This document shows positions 1 through 5,854 of a stretch of 17,316 nt of DNA, one piece after another. The stretch covers positions 1-17,316 of the forward strand of contig DATCVR010000259.1 in NCBI GenBank assembly GCA_036566745.1. Reading direction: 5' to 3'. Position 1 is the first letter of the stretch. Each line of letters starts with the position of its first letter. Origin of the DNA: DATCVR01 sp036566745 (GTDB lineage Bacteria; Actinomycetota; Actinomycetes; Jiangellales; Jiangellaceae). The notes under the pieces were generated by a model. That model ran no database searches. It was not told the DNA's origin and saw only the letters and a list, made by a program, of their open reading frames with translations. Made by a program: the position numbers and the translations under genes.

Positions 1-34
1 GCTGATCGTCGACCACGAAGACTCGGATGCTCAC
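1..34 (-). CDS. Response regulator, NarL/FixJ type (first 11 codons only)
   Basis: Partial gene that runs off the left edge. Reading the minus strand from a GTG at 34, the product begins MSIRVFVVDDQ. This is the first beta strand and the paired acidic residues of a CheY-like receiver domain. The GTG overlaps the TGA of the histidine kinase gene (GTGA, 4 bp), which is typical of a translationally coupled kinase/regulator pair. The kinase is of the DesK/HisKA_3 class, so the partner is expected to carry a LuxR-type HTH output domain, but that part is outside the window. The phospho-acceptor aspartate is not visible. Confidence 0.8.
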   Translation of the reverse strand, partial: MSIRVFVVDDQ

Positions 35-1242
35 GGCGTCACGCTACCGTCGCCGTCGCCGTCGCCGTCGCCGTTCCCGATGCCGTCGCCGTACGCCATC
101 GCGACCTCGACCCGCCAGCCTCCCCCGGCGCGCGGCCCGGCCGCGACCGTCCCGCCGTAGGCCGCCACGCGTTCACGCATCCCCACCAGCCCGTGCCCGG
201 CGCCGTCGGTCTGGGCCGCGGCGCCCCGGCCGTCGTCGTCGACCACGATCCGCAGGCGCGCGGGCTCGTAGACCAGCCCCACCTCGGCGCTGGCGATCGG
301 GCCGGCGTGCTTGATCGCGTTGGTGAGCGCCTCCTGGACGACGCGGTACGCCGCGAGCGACGGACCTGCCTCGAGCGGACGGGGACAGCCCCGCACGTCG
401 AGACCCACCGGCAGCCCGGCCGCACGGACCGTGCCGATCAGCTCCGGGATCAGCGCCAGGCCCGGCTGTGGCCCCAGCTCACCGGTGGCGTGCTCATGGC
501 GCAGGACACCGAGCAGACGGCGCATCTCGGTCAGCGCGCCGCGGCCGGTGTGGGCGATGGTCTCGAGCGCCTCCGCGGCGGCGCGGGGATCGTTGTCGGC
601 GACGTACCGGCCGCCGTCGGCCTGGACCACGATGACCGAGAGGTTGTGGGCGACCACGTCGTGCATCTCGCGGGCGATCCGCGCGCGCTCGTCCGCCACC
701 GCGATGCGGGCCTGCTGGTCGCGTTCGCGTTCGGCCTGTTGAGCCCGCCCGACCAGCTCGTCCACGTACGCCTGTCGCACCCGTCGCACGTCGCCCATGG
801 CCCAGGTGGCGACGACGACCGCCGTCAGGCCGATCGCGGCGAGCACGAACCCCTCGGCGCCACCCTCGGGCAGGGCGTAGCGCTGGCCGGCCAGGACCGC
901 GCCGAGGACGCCCACCCCGAGCCCCGCCCGGCTGGCCCACCGCGGCCCGTACGCAGCCACCGCGAACAGCGCGAACAGCAGCACGAAGTCGAGCTGGGAC
1001 AGCGACATGCCGACCGCCCACTGCACCAGCCCGCAGGCGGCCACCACGGCGAACGACACCACCGGCCGCACTCGGCGGAACACCAGCGCACCGCACATGA
1101 CGGCACCGAGCAGCATGCGCAGCCAGGCCGGATCGGACGGTCCCAGCAGGGCGAGCGTGAGGAACAGCCCTGAGGCCAGCACGGCGTCGGAGACCAGTGG
1201 GTGCCGTCGCACCCACGCGTACAGCCGGTCTCTGCGCCTCAC
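31..1242 (-). CDS. Sensor histidine kinase, DesK/NarL family (HisKA_3)
   Basis: A 403-residue membrane-bound sensor kinase that should autophosphorylate and pass phosphate to the overlapping response regulator. Hydrophobic segments lie at about 20-34, 42-55, 61-78, 84-97, 106-119 and 131-148, with almost no extracytoplasmic sensing domain. A helical linker (about 155-185) leads to the dimerisation and phosphoacceptor motif EMHDVVAHNL, with His194 as the phosphorylated residue. The ATPase part follows: an N box with EALTNAIKH (Asn308), the D box DDDGRG at 335-340 and the G box GHGLVGMRER near 349-358. The start is the GTG at 1242, which overlaps the TGA of the upstream membrane-protein gene. 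The same frame stays open further upstream, but that extension is antisense-like sequence in coding DNA and has no membrane-protein character. The C terminus ends in an odd Gly-Asp repeat. The signal sensed is unknown. Confidence 0.93.
   Translation of the reverse strand: MRRRDRLYAWVRRHPLVSDAVLASGLFLTLALLGPSDPAWLRMLLGAVMCGALVFRRVRPVVSFAVVAACGLVQWAVGMSLSQLDFVLLFALFAVAAYGPRWASRAGLGVGVLGAVLAGQRYALPEGGAEGFVLAAIGLTAVVVATWAMGDVRRVRQAYVDELVGRAQQAERERDQQARIAVADERARIAREMHDVVAHNLSVIVVQADGGRYVADNDPRAAAEALETIAHTGRGALTEMRRLLGVLRHEHATGELGPQPGLALIPELIGTVRAAGLPVGLDVRGCPRPLEAGPSLAAYRVVQEALTNAIKHAGPIASAEVGLVYEPARLRIVVDDDGRGAAAQTDGAGHGLVGMRERVAAYGGTVAAGPRAGGGWRVEVAMAYGDGIGNGDGDGDGDGSVTP
47..94. repeat. Hexanucleotide microsatellite in the kinase 3' end
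   Basis: Eight consecutive 6-bp units based on ccgtcg. Units 1-4 and 7 are exact; the others read ccgttc, ccgatg and ccgtac. On the minus strand they encode the Gly-Asp/Gly-Asn tail at residues 385-399 of the histidine kinase. The array length is a multiple of three, so unit gain or loss changes tail length without breaking the frame. Confidence 0.85.
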
Positions 1243-1640
1243 CCAGGCAGGGTACGACGCGAGCGGCGCAACCAGAGCAGTCCGAGGATCGGCAGCACCA
1301 GCGGGACGAAGCCGTAGCCGCGCCCGAACTGCGACCAGACCGTATCGGCCGGGAAGTCGCCGGGGTCGAGCAGCGTGATCGCGCCGACGCTCAGCACCCC
1401 CACCAGCTCGACCGTGCACGCCGCGACCGCCACGCGGCGTGAGGTGCGCCCACCGCGCGCCAGCGCCACGGTCGCGACGACGTAGACCAAGGCCGCCAGC
1501 GCGGAGAGGAGGTAGGCCACGGGGGCGTCGTCGAACTTGGTGGCGATCTGGACCCCGGCGCGGGCGCTCGCCGAGATGGCGAACACCGCGTAGACGGCCA
1601 CCAGGAGCCGTCCGGGCCCGCGGTTCGTCCGGTCAGCCAC
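1239..1640 (-). CDS. Small four-helix membrane protein of unknown function
   Basis: A 133-residue, strongly hydrophobic protein. Four probable membrane helices lie at about 11-29, 41-62, 69-92 and 107-124. The C terminus is basic (WLRRSRRTLPG), suggesting it faces the cytoplasm. I recognise no catalytic motif or named family. The start is a GTG at 1640 that overlaps the end of the preceding gene by 8 bp. Its stop overlaps the GTG of the histidine kinase, so its translation is very likely coupled to both. Its place between another small membrane protein and a two-component system suggests an accessory sensor subunit or a product of the same stress response. That is inference from position only. 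Confidence 0.82.
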   Translation of the reverse strand: MADRTNRGPGRLLVAVYAVFAISASARAGVQIATKFDDAPVAYLLSALAALVYVVATVALARGGRTSRRVAVAACTVELVGVLSVGAITLLDPGDFPADTVWSQFGRGYGFVPLVLPILGLLWLRRSRRTLPG

Positions 1641-2001
1641 CGACGCCGCCGTCCCACACCTGCTGGAGCCGCACCACGAGCACCGGGACCACCAAGGCGG
1701 CCGCGACCAGCACAGACGTTCCCCAGCGTGACTTCTCGGCGAGCGCCCAGAACAGCCCGAGCGGGAGAACGAGCGGCGTGACGACGAGGTAGCCGACGAA
1801 GGTGGTGGTCTCGGGAGGTCCGCCGTCGAGGATCATCATGACCACGGCCACGACGACCTGGACCAGCACCAGCAGCTCGACCACGCCCGCACCGATCACG
1901 AACGCCTCGCGCGGTGGCTGGTCGCGGACCACTGCCACCAGGGCCCATGCGGCATAGATCAGCGCGGCGGCGATGACCGTGTAGGCCACGACGTCGACCA
2001 T
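1633..2001 (-). CDS. Small membrane protein of unknown function
   Basis: A 122-residue integral membrane protein starting MVDVVAYTVIAAALIYAAW. Four hydrophobic helices lie at about 4-25, 34-58, 66-86 and 93-111. Short loops contain RDQPPRE and an acidic DGGPPET stretch. The ATG at 2001 is chosen because GGAGGA stands 3-8 bases upstream. The longer open frame lacks such a site and runs into the DUF885 coding sequence. The gene begins 31 bp after the DUF885 stop and overlaps the next membrane-protein gene by 8 bp, so it is probably cotranscribed with both. No family was recognised. Its length and topology resemble the next gene, though I see no clear sequence similarity. Confidence 0.83.
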   Translation of the reverse strand: MVDVVAYTVIAAALIYAAWALVAVVRDQPPREAFVIGAGVVELLVLVQVVVAVVMMILDGGPPETTTFVGYLVVTPLVLPLGLFWALAEKSRWGTSVLVAAALVVPVLVVRLQQVWDGGVGG

Positions 2002-2032
2002 GTCTCCTCCGGATTCGTGGCGGGCTCGCCGA

Positions 2033-3781
2033 TCAGGACAGCCGGGCCAGCTCGTCGGTGAGATCGTCCAGGCCGAGCGATCCCATGGACAGCGCCGCCA
2101 TGTGCCAGGTCTTGAGGTCGAACTCCCCACCACGGGCAGCGCGGGCGGCCTCGCGGCCGGCCAGCCAGGCCCGCTCACCGAGCTTGTAGCTGATCGCCTG
2201 GCCGGGGATGCCGAGGTAGCGGACGATCTCGGAGTCGACGTAGTCGGGCTCGAGGCCGGAGCGGGTGGCCACGAACTCGCGCGCCGACTCCGGCGTCCAG
2301 GTCTCGCCGGGGCGGAAGTCCGAGTGGTCGGGGATGGGCAGTTCGAGGTGCATCCCGATGTCGATGATCACCCGGATGGCACGCAGCAGGGAAGAGTCGA
2401 GGTAGCCCAGCCGCCGGCCCGGATCGGTGAGGTTGCCGAGCTCGTCCATCAGCCGCTCGGCGTACAGCGCCCAGCCCTCGGTGGACGCGCTGACCGAACC
2501 GAGGCTGACCTGGTACCGCGAGAGCGTGTCGGCGACGTGGACCCACTGGGCGAGCTGGAGATGATGGCCGGGCACGCCCTCGTGGTACCAGGTGGAGACG
2601 AGGCTCCAGGTGGGGAACCGGGTGTGGCCGAGGGTGGGGAACCAGGTGCGGCCGGGACGCGCGAAGTCGAGGGACGGGCGGGTGTAATAGCCCGCCGCGG
2701 CGCTGCCGGCGGGTGCGATCATCGACTCGACCCGTCGCACCGGGTCGGCGAGGTCGACGTGGACGCCGTCGAGGTCGGCCATGGTCTCGTCCATCAGCCG
2801 CTGCAGCCAGAGCCGGACCTCCTCGACGCCTTCGACCGCCTCGCCGTGGTGGTCGAGATGCCGCATGACGGCCTTCGGCGAGCTGCCGGGCAGGATCGCG
2901 TGGGCCGCGACGGTGATCTCGCCGACGAGGCGGTGGTACTCGTCCCAGCCGTAGGCGTACGCCTGCTCGAGGTCGACCTCGGAGCCGGTCCAGTGCCGCG
3001 CCCACCTGGCATAACGCTCGCGGCCGACGGCGTCGGGGGTGCCGGCGGCTGAGGGTGCGTAGGTGTCCGCGAGATAGGCCCGGGCGTCGGCGTACGCCGC
3101 GCGGGCCTGAGCGGCCGCCGCCTGGAGCTCGGCGCGGAGCGGCCCCGGCGCGTCGGCGACGAGACCGCCGAACCAGTCGTCGCCCACCCACGCGTCGAGC
3201 TGCTCGACCACGGCGGCGACCTGGCGCGGCGCGGCGTGCAGGCCGCGTGTCGCGCCCTCGGCGAGGGCCTCGCGGTAGGACCGCAGCGACTCGGGCACAC
3301 GACGCAACCGGCGGCCCAGGACAGCCCAGTCGTCGTCGGTGTCCTTGGGCATCTGGGTGAACGCCAGGCGCACCAGGTGGAGCGGGGAGAAGAAGGTGTT
3401 GAGGTCGCGGAGGTCGTCGCCGGACTCGTGCACGGCGAGCTCGGCCTCGAGGCGTTCGCGAAGCAGGCGGGCAGCCCGGCGCTCGACGTCCGGCAGGGTG
3501 CTTCCGGTGTCGGCCGCCGCCTCCGCGGCGTCGGCCGCAGCTTTCGCGGCGTCGGCCGCAGCTTTCGCGGCGTCGGCTGCCGCTTCCGCGGCGTCGAGCT
3601 CGGCCAGCGTGGCGCGGCGCAGGTCGGCGAAGGCCGCCAGCCCCGCAGGGGAGAAGTCGGGCAGCGTGTCGATGCCGGGACGGATGCCCAGGAACGTTCC
3701 CAACAGAGGATCGAGGTCGGCCACGGCGTCGACATGGCGATCGGCGACCTGACGAGGCGTGAGGGCGTGGGAGGACGACAC
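2033..3781 (-). CDS. DUF885 family protein, probable zinc-dependent peptidase-like enzyme
   Basis: A 582-residue protein with the DUF885 hallmarks: WYHEGVPGHHLQ (HEGVPGHH at 400-407), EGWALYAERLMDELG from 435, and RYLGIPGQAISYKLG at 521-535. The HExxxGHH-type motif with a downstream Glu suggests a metal site of zinc-metallopeptidase type. No substrate is established for most family members, so peptidase activity is family-based inference. There is no signal peptide. The family-like N terminus (RQVADRHVDAVADLDPLLGTFLGI) begins just after the GTG at 3781, which is chosen as the start. No in-frame ATG or GTG precedes it closely, and the ribosome site is weak. The open frame continues to 5101 but is then antisense to the fusion gene. 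An Ala-rich heptad repeat (about 63-91) is inserted after the N-terminal region. It is the first gene of a leftward run ending in a two-component system. Confidence 0.88.
   Translation of the reverse strand: MSSSHALTPRQVADRHVDAVADLDPLLGTFLGIRPGIDTLPDFSPAGLAAFADLRRATLAELDAAEAAADAAKAAADAAKAAADAAEAAADTGSTLPDVERRAARLLRERLEAELAVHESGDDLRDLNTFFSPLHLVRLAFTQMPKDTDDDWAVLGRRLRRVPESLRSYREALAEGATRGLHAAPRQVAAVVEQLDAWVGDDWFGGLVADAPGPLRAELQAAAAQARAAYADARAYLADTYAPSAAGTPDAVGRERYARWARHWTGSEVDLEQAYAYGWDEYHRLVGEITVAAHAILPGSSPKAVMRHLDHHGEAVEGVEEVRLWLQRLMDETMADLDGVHVDLADPVRRVESMIAPAGSAAAGYYTRPSLDFARPGRTWFPTLGHTRFPTWSLVSTWYHEGVPGHHLQLAQWVHVADTLSRYQVSLGSVSASTEGWALYAERLMDELGNLTDPGRRLGYLDSSLLRAIRVIIDIGMHLELPIPDHSDFRPGETWTPESAREFVATRSGLEPDYVDSEIVRYLGIPGQAISYKLGERAWLAGREAARAARGGEFDLKTWHMAALSMGSLGLDDLTDELARLS
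3510..3593. repeat. Four tandem 21-bp units inside the DUF885 gene
   Basis: Units lie at 3510-3530, 3531-3551, 3552-3572 and 3573-3593. The two middle units are identical (tcggccgcag followed by ctttcgcggcg) and the outer two differ at a few bases. The array encodes heptads of the form AAADAAK/E, residues about 63-91 of the protein, predicted as a charged alanine helix. The unit length of 21 bp preserves frame whatever the copy number. Confidence 0.9.
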
Positions 3782-3910
3782 CCGGTCATCATTCCCGACC
3801 CCTCCGACACGGCTGCGGCGAGGTCCCGTCGCCGACCCCGGCAGGCTCCGGAACGCGTCCCGGTCCGCGAGTAGTCTGACCAGCGTGGCCGTGAGACGCC
3901 CGCCCGCGAG
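3782..3910. other. Divergent intergenic region, DUF885 / kinase-oxidoreductase fusion
   Basis: A 129-bp gap between two divergent genes, so at least two promoters should lie here or in the gene ends. Rightward, a TAGTCT -10 box is visible. Leftward, I find no convincing -10 box upstream of the DUF885 GTG; only a GGAGGGG tract lies about 17 bases before it. No strong palindrome was seen. Confidence 0.5.
3872..3877 (+). promoter_or_regulatory. Candidate -10 box TAGTCT
   Basis: TAGTCT matches the actinobacterial TANNNT -10 consensus. It lies exactly 7 bases before the GTG at 3885, the spacing expected for a leaderless transcript, and 33 bases before the ATG of the fusion gene. The -35 region (around 3848-3854, ccggaac) is weak. 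Confidence 0.4.
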
Positions 3911-3914
3911 ATGA
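3885..3914 (+). CDS. Possible leaderless 9-codon leader ORF
   Basis: A GTG at 3885, exactly 7 bases after the TAGTCT -10 box, opens a short frame encoding MAVRRPPAR. Its TGA stop (3912-3914) overlaps the ATG of the fusion gene at 3911 as ATGA. This layout would let a leaderless ribosome initiate at the 5' end, terminate, and re-initiate on the main gene, which has only a poor ribosome site (gcgag). The Arg- and Pro-rich peptide might slow ribosomes. All of this rests on motif position. It could be a chance frame in a 5' leader. Confidence 0.35.
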   Translation: MAVRRPPAR

Positions 3915-5380
3915 GCCCGGCGCCGATTCCCGATCCGGCGCTCGTCGTGCTCGTCGGAGCCTCGGGCGCCGGCAAGTCGTCGTGGGCCCGGGCCCACTAC
4001 CGCACCCAGGAGATCGTCTCCGCGGACGACCTGCGCGGGGTCGTCGGCAGCGGCCGGCACGACCTGGACGCCACCGACGACGCGTTCCGGCTGCTCGACC
4101 AGATCGTGGCCGCGCGGGCCGGCCGAGGGCTCACCACCGTCGTCGACACGCTGGGGCTGGACACGGAGAAGCGACGGTCGTACCTCGCGGTGGCCCGCCG
4201 GAGCGCCATGCCGGCCGTGGCCGTCGTCTTCGATACGCCCGCCGAGGTGTGTCGCGAGCGCAACCGCACGCGCGACCGCCCGGTGCCGGCGCCCGTGCTC
4301 ACCCAGCAGATCAGGCGGGCCGGAGCGGCCGCGCCGGACCTGGCCGGCGAGGGCTGGGACGTCGTGACCACCGTGGCGTGGGACGGGCCGGCCGCTCGGC
4401 TCCCGGACGACGCCGTCACACCGGCCCACACGCCACCCCCCTCCCCGGCCCATGCACCATGGCCCGAGCGCGGCGTGATCCTCCAGGTGTCCCGCTTTCC
4501 CTGGGGCGACGACCCGGCGACGTGGCTCAAGGACGTCGCGCTCGCGGCTGAGGCGGCCGGTTTCGCAGGCCTCGCACTGATGGACCACCTCATCCAGATC
4601 CCGCAGGTCGGACGGGCGTGGGACCCCATCCCGGAGCCGTTCACGACGCTCGGCATGCTGGCCGGTCTCGACACCCGGCTCCGGCTCGGCACGCTCTGCA
4701 CACCCGTCACCTTCCGGCCCGGCGGCATCATCGCCAAGACGGTGGCCACGCTCGACGTGCTCACGGGCGGACGGACCTTCGTGGGCGTCGGGGCGGGATG
4801 GTGGGACCGTGAGCACGCGGCCTTCGGCGTGCCGTTCCCGGGGGCTCGGCTGCGGCTGGACGAGCTGGAGACCTCGGTCGAGACGATGCGGGCGCTGTGG
4901 GCCGCCGGCACCAAGGCGTACCCGGGCGCCCACGTCGACCTCCCCGAGACCACGTCCTACCCGCGTCCGGTCGGAGAGCCCCGGATCATCGTGGGCGGTG
5001 GCGGCGACCGGACGCTGCGGATCGCCGCCGAACTCGGCGACGCGTGCAATGTCGTGACCAACGCCGCCTTGGAGCACCGGCTCGAGGTGTTCGAGAAGCA
5101 TCGCGCCCGGGCAGAGCGCGACGTGCGGGTGACCGTCCTCGACCTGCCGGTGGTGGGCCGCGACCGCGACGACGTCTGGCGGCGGGTAGAGGGGCTACGC
5201 GGCCGGACCTCCGCGGCGGCGTACGCGCGATCCCGTCACGCCGCGACGGCCGAGGAGACCGCCGAGCGCTACCGGAGGCTGTTCGACCGCGGGGTGGAGA
5301 CGGTGTTCGTGAGCCCGGCCGGGCTGGCCGGGGCCGAGGACGTACTGGCTCTCGCACCGCTCACCACGGCGGGCGGCTGA
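3911..5380 (+). CDS. Fusion protein: P-loop kinase (AAA_33/PNK-like) + luciferase-like, probably F420-dependent, oxidoreductase
   Basis: 489 residues in two domains. Residues about 10-165 form a small P-loop kinase: Walker A GASGAGKSS at 16-24, SADDLR at 37-42, a beta strand ending VVDTLGLD at 77-84, and a basic lid RERNRTRDRP at 115-124. This resembles polynucleotide-kinase-like or other small-molecule kinases. A Pro/His-rich linker (about 166-186) follows. Residues about 187-489 form a luciferase-like TIM barrel: VILQVSRFPWG, GLALMDHLIQIPQVGRAWDPIPEPFTT split over 220-246, RLRLGTLCTPVTFRPGGIIAK, GRTFVGVGAGWWDREHAAFG and RIIVGGGGDRTLRIAAE. These fit the F420-dependent LLM class common in actinobacteria. 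Neither substrate is evident. The frame is open throughout with no sign of frameshift, so the fusion looks genuine. ATG 3911 is the only plausible in-frame start. It converges on panD with a 43-bp gap. Confidence 0.9.
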   Translation: MSPAPIPDPALVVLVGASGAGKSSWARAHYRTQEIVSADDLRGVVGSGRHDLDATDDAFRLLDQIVAARAGRGLTTVVDTLGLDTEKRRSYLAVARRSAMPAVAVVFDTPAEVCRERNRTRDRPVPAPVLTQQIRRAGAAAPDLAGEGWDVVTTVAWDGPAARLPDDAVTPAHTPPPSPAHAPWPERGVILQVSRFPWGDDPATWLKDVALAAEAAGFAGLALMDHLIQIPQVGRAWDPIPEPFTTLGMLAGLDTRLRLGTLCTPVTFRPGGIIAKTVATLDVLTGGRTFVGVGAGWWDREHAAFGVPFPGARLRLDELETSVETMRALWAAGTKAYPGAHVDLPETTSYPRPVGEPRIIVGGGGDRTLRIAAELGDACNVVTNAALEHRLEVFEKHRARAERDVRVTVLDLPVVGRDRDDVWRRVEGLRGRTSAAAYARSRHAATAEETAERYRRLFDRGVETVFVSPAGLAGAEDVLALAPLTTAGG

Positions 5381-5420
5381 CGGCGACGGTCGCGGTGGGG
5401 CCTCTCCCCCGGGCCGCCCG
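5370..5420. terminator. Possible bidirectional terminator between convergent genes
   Basis: The 43-bp convergent gap and flanks contain a perfect 8-bp inverted repeat (cgggcggc at 5370-5377, gccgcccg at 5413-5420). The enclosed gggg-cctct-cccc could form an inner hairpin. There is no T-tract on either side. Weak evidence, based mainly on position. Confidence 0.3.
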
Positions 5421-5423
5421 AGG

Positions 5424-5852
5424 TCATCGGAGCACGTGCGCGAGGGTGTCACCACGGACTTGGTCGTCCACGCCGGGAACCGGCTCCGCGGCGTCGTCAC
5501 CCAGGGCCACGATGTGGTTGAAGCGGTCGACATGGACCACGCGCGGGCGCATCGTGCGGGCCTCGGCGTCGTCCATCATCGCGTAGCTGATGAGGATGAC
5601 CAGATCGCCGGGCTGGACGAGGCGTGCGGCCGCGCCGTTGATCCCGATGACGCCGGAACCACGCTCGCCGGGGATGACGTACGTGGTCAGCCGGGCGCCG
5701 TTGGTGATGTCGACGATGTCGACCTGCTCGCCCGGCAGGAGGTCGGCGGCGTCGAGGAGGTCGAGGTCGACGGTGACCGATCCGACGTAGTGGAGGTCGG
5801 CCTGGGTCACGGTGGCCCGGTGGATCTTGCTCTTCATCATCGTGCGGAACAC
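5424..5852 (-). CDS. panD: Aspartate 1-decarboxylase precursor
   Basis: PanD makes beta-alanine from L-aspartate for pantothenate and coenzyme A synthesis. The proenzyme self-cleaves to form a pyruvoyl cofactor. With the start at GTG 5852 the product is 142 residues, beginning MFRTMMKSKIHRATV. The family's key residues then fall on their canonical numbers: Lys9, the Gly24-Ser25 cleavage site in HYVGSVTVD, Arg54 (NGARLTTY) and Tyr58. Start choice is further supported by AGGAG five bases upstream. A GTG two codons earlier (5858) would overlap the stop of the PH-domain gene as GTGA but would break this numbering. It is the last gene of a leftward ydbS-ydbT-panD run, with no panB or panC visible nearby. 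Confidence 0.96.
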   Translation of the reverse strand: MFRTMMKSKIHRATVTQADLHYVGSVTVDLDLLDAADLLPGEQVDIVDITNGARLTTYVIPGERGSGVIGINGAAARLVQPGDLVILISYAMMDDAEARTMRPRVVHVDRFNHIVALGDDAAEPVPGVDDQVRGDTLAHVLR

Positions 5853-5854
5853 GT

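Noticed and set aside
47..94. Possible CRISPR-like array
   Set aside because: Contiguous 6-bp units without spacers inside a coding region; it is a microsatellite.
193..1173. Plus-strand frame of 326 codons opposite the histidine kinase
   Set aside because: A shadow frame: the opposite strand has complete H, N, D and G boxes, while this translation shows no family features.
3782..5101. Long minus-strand extension of the DUF885 frame
   Set aside because: The frame stays open because it is antisense to the GC-rich fusion gene. Its translation is Arg/Gly/His-rich with no domain, and the family N terminus starts near 3781.
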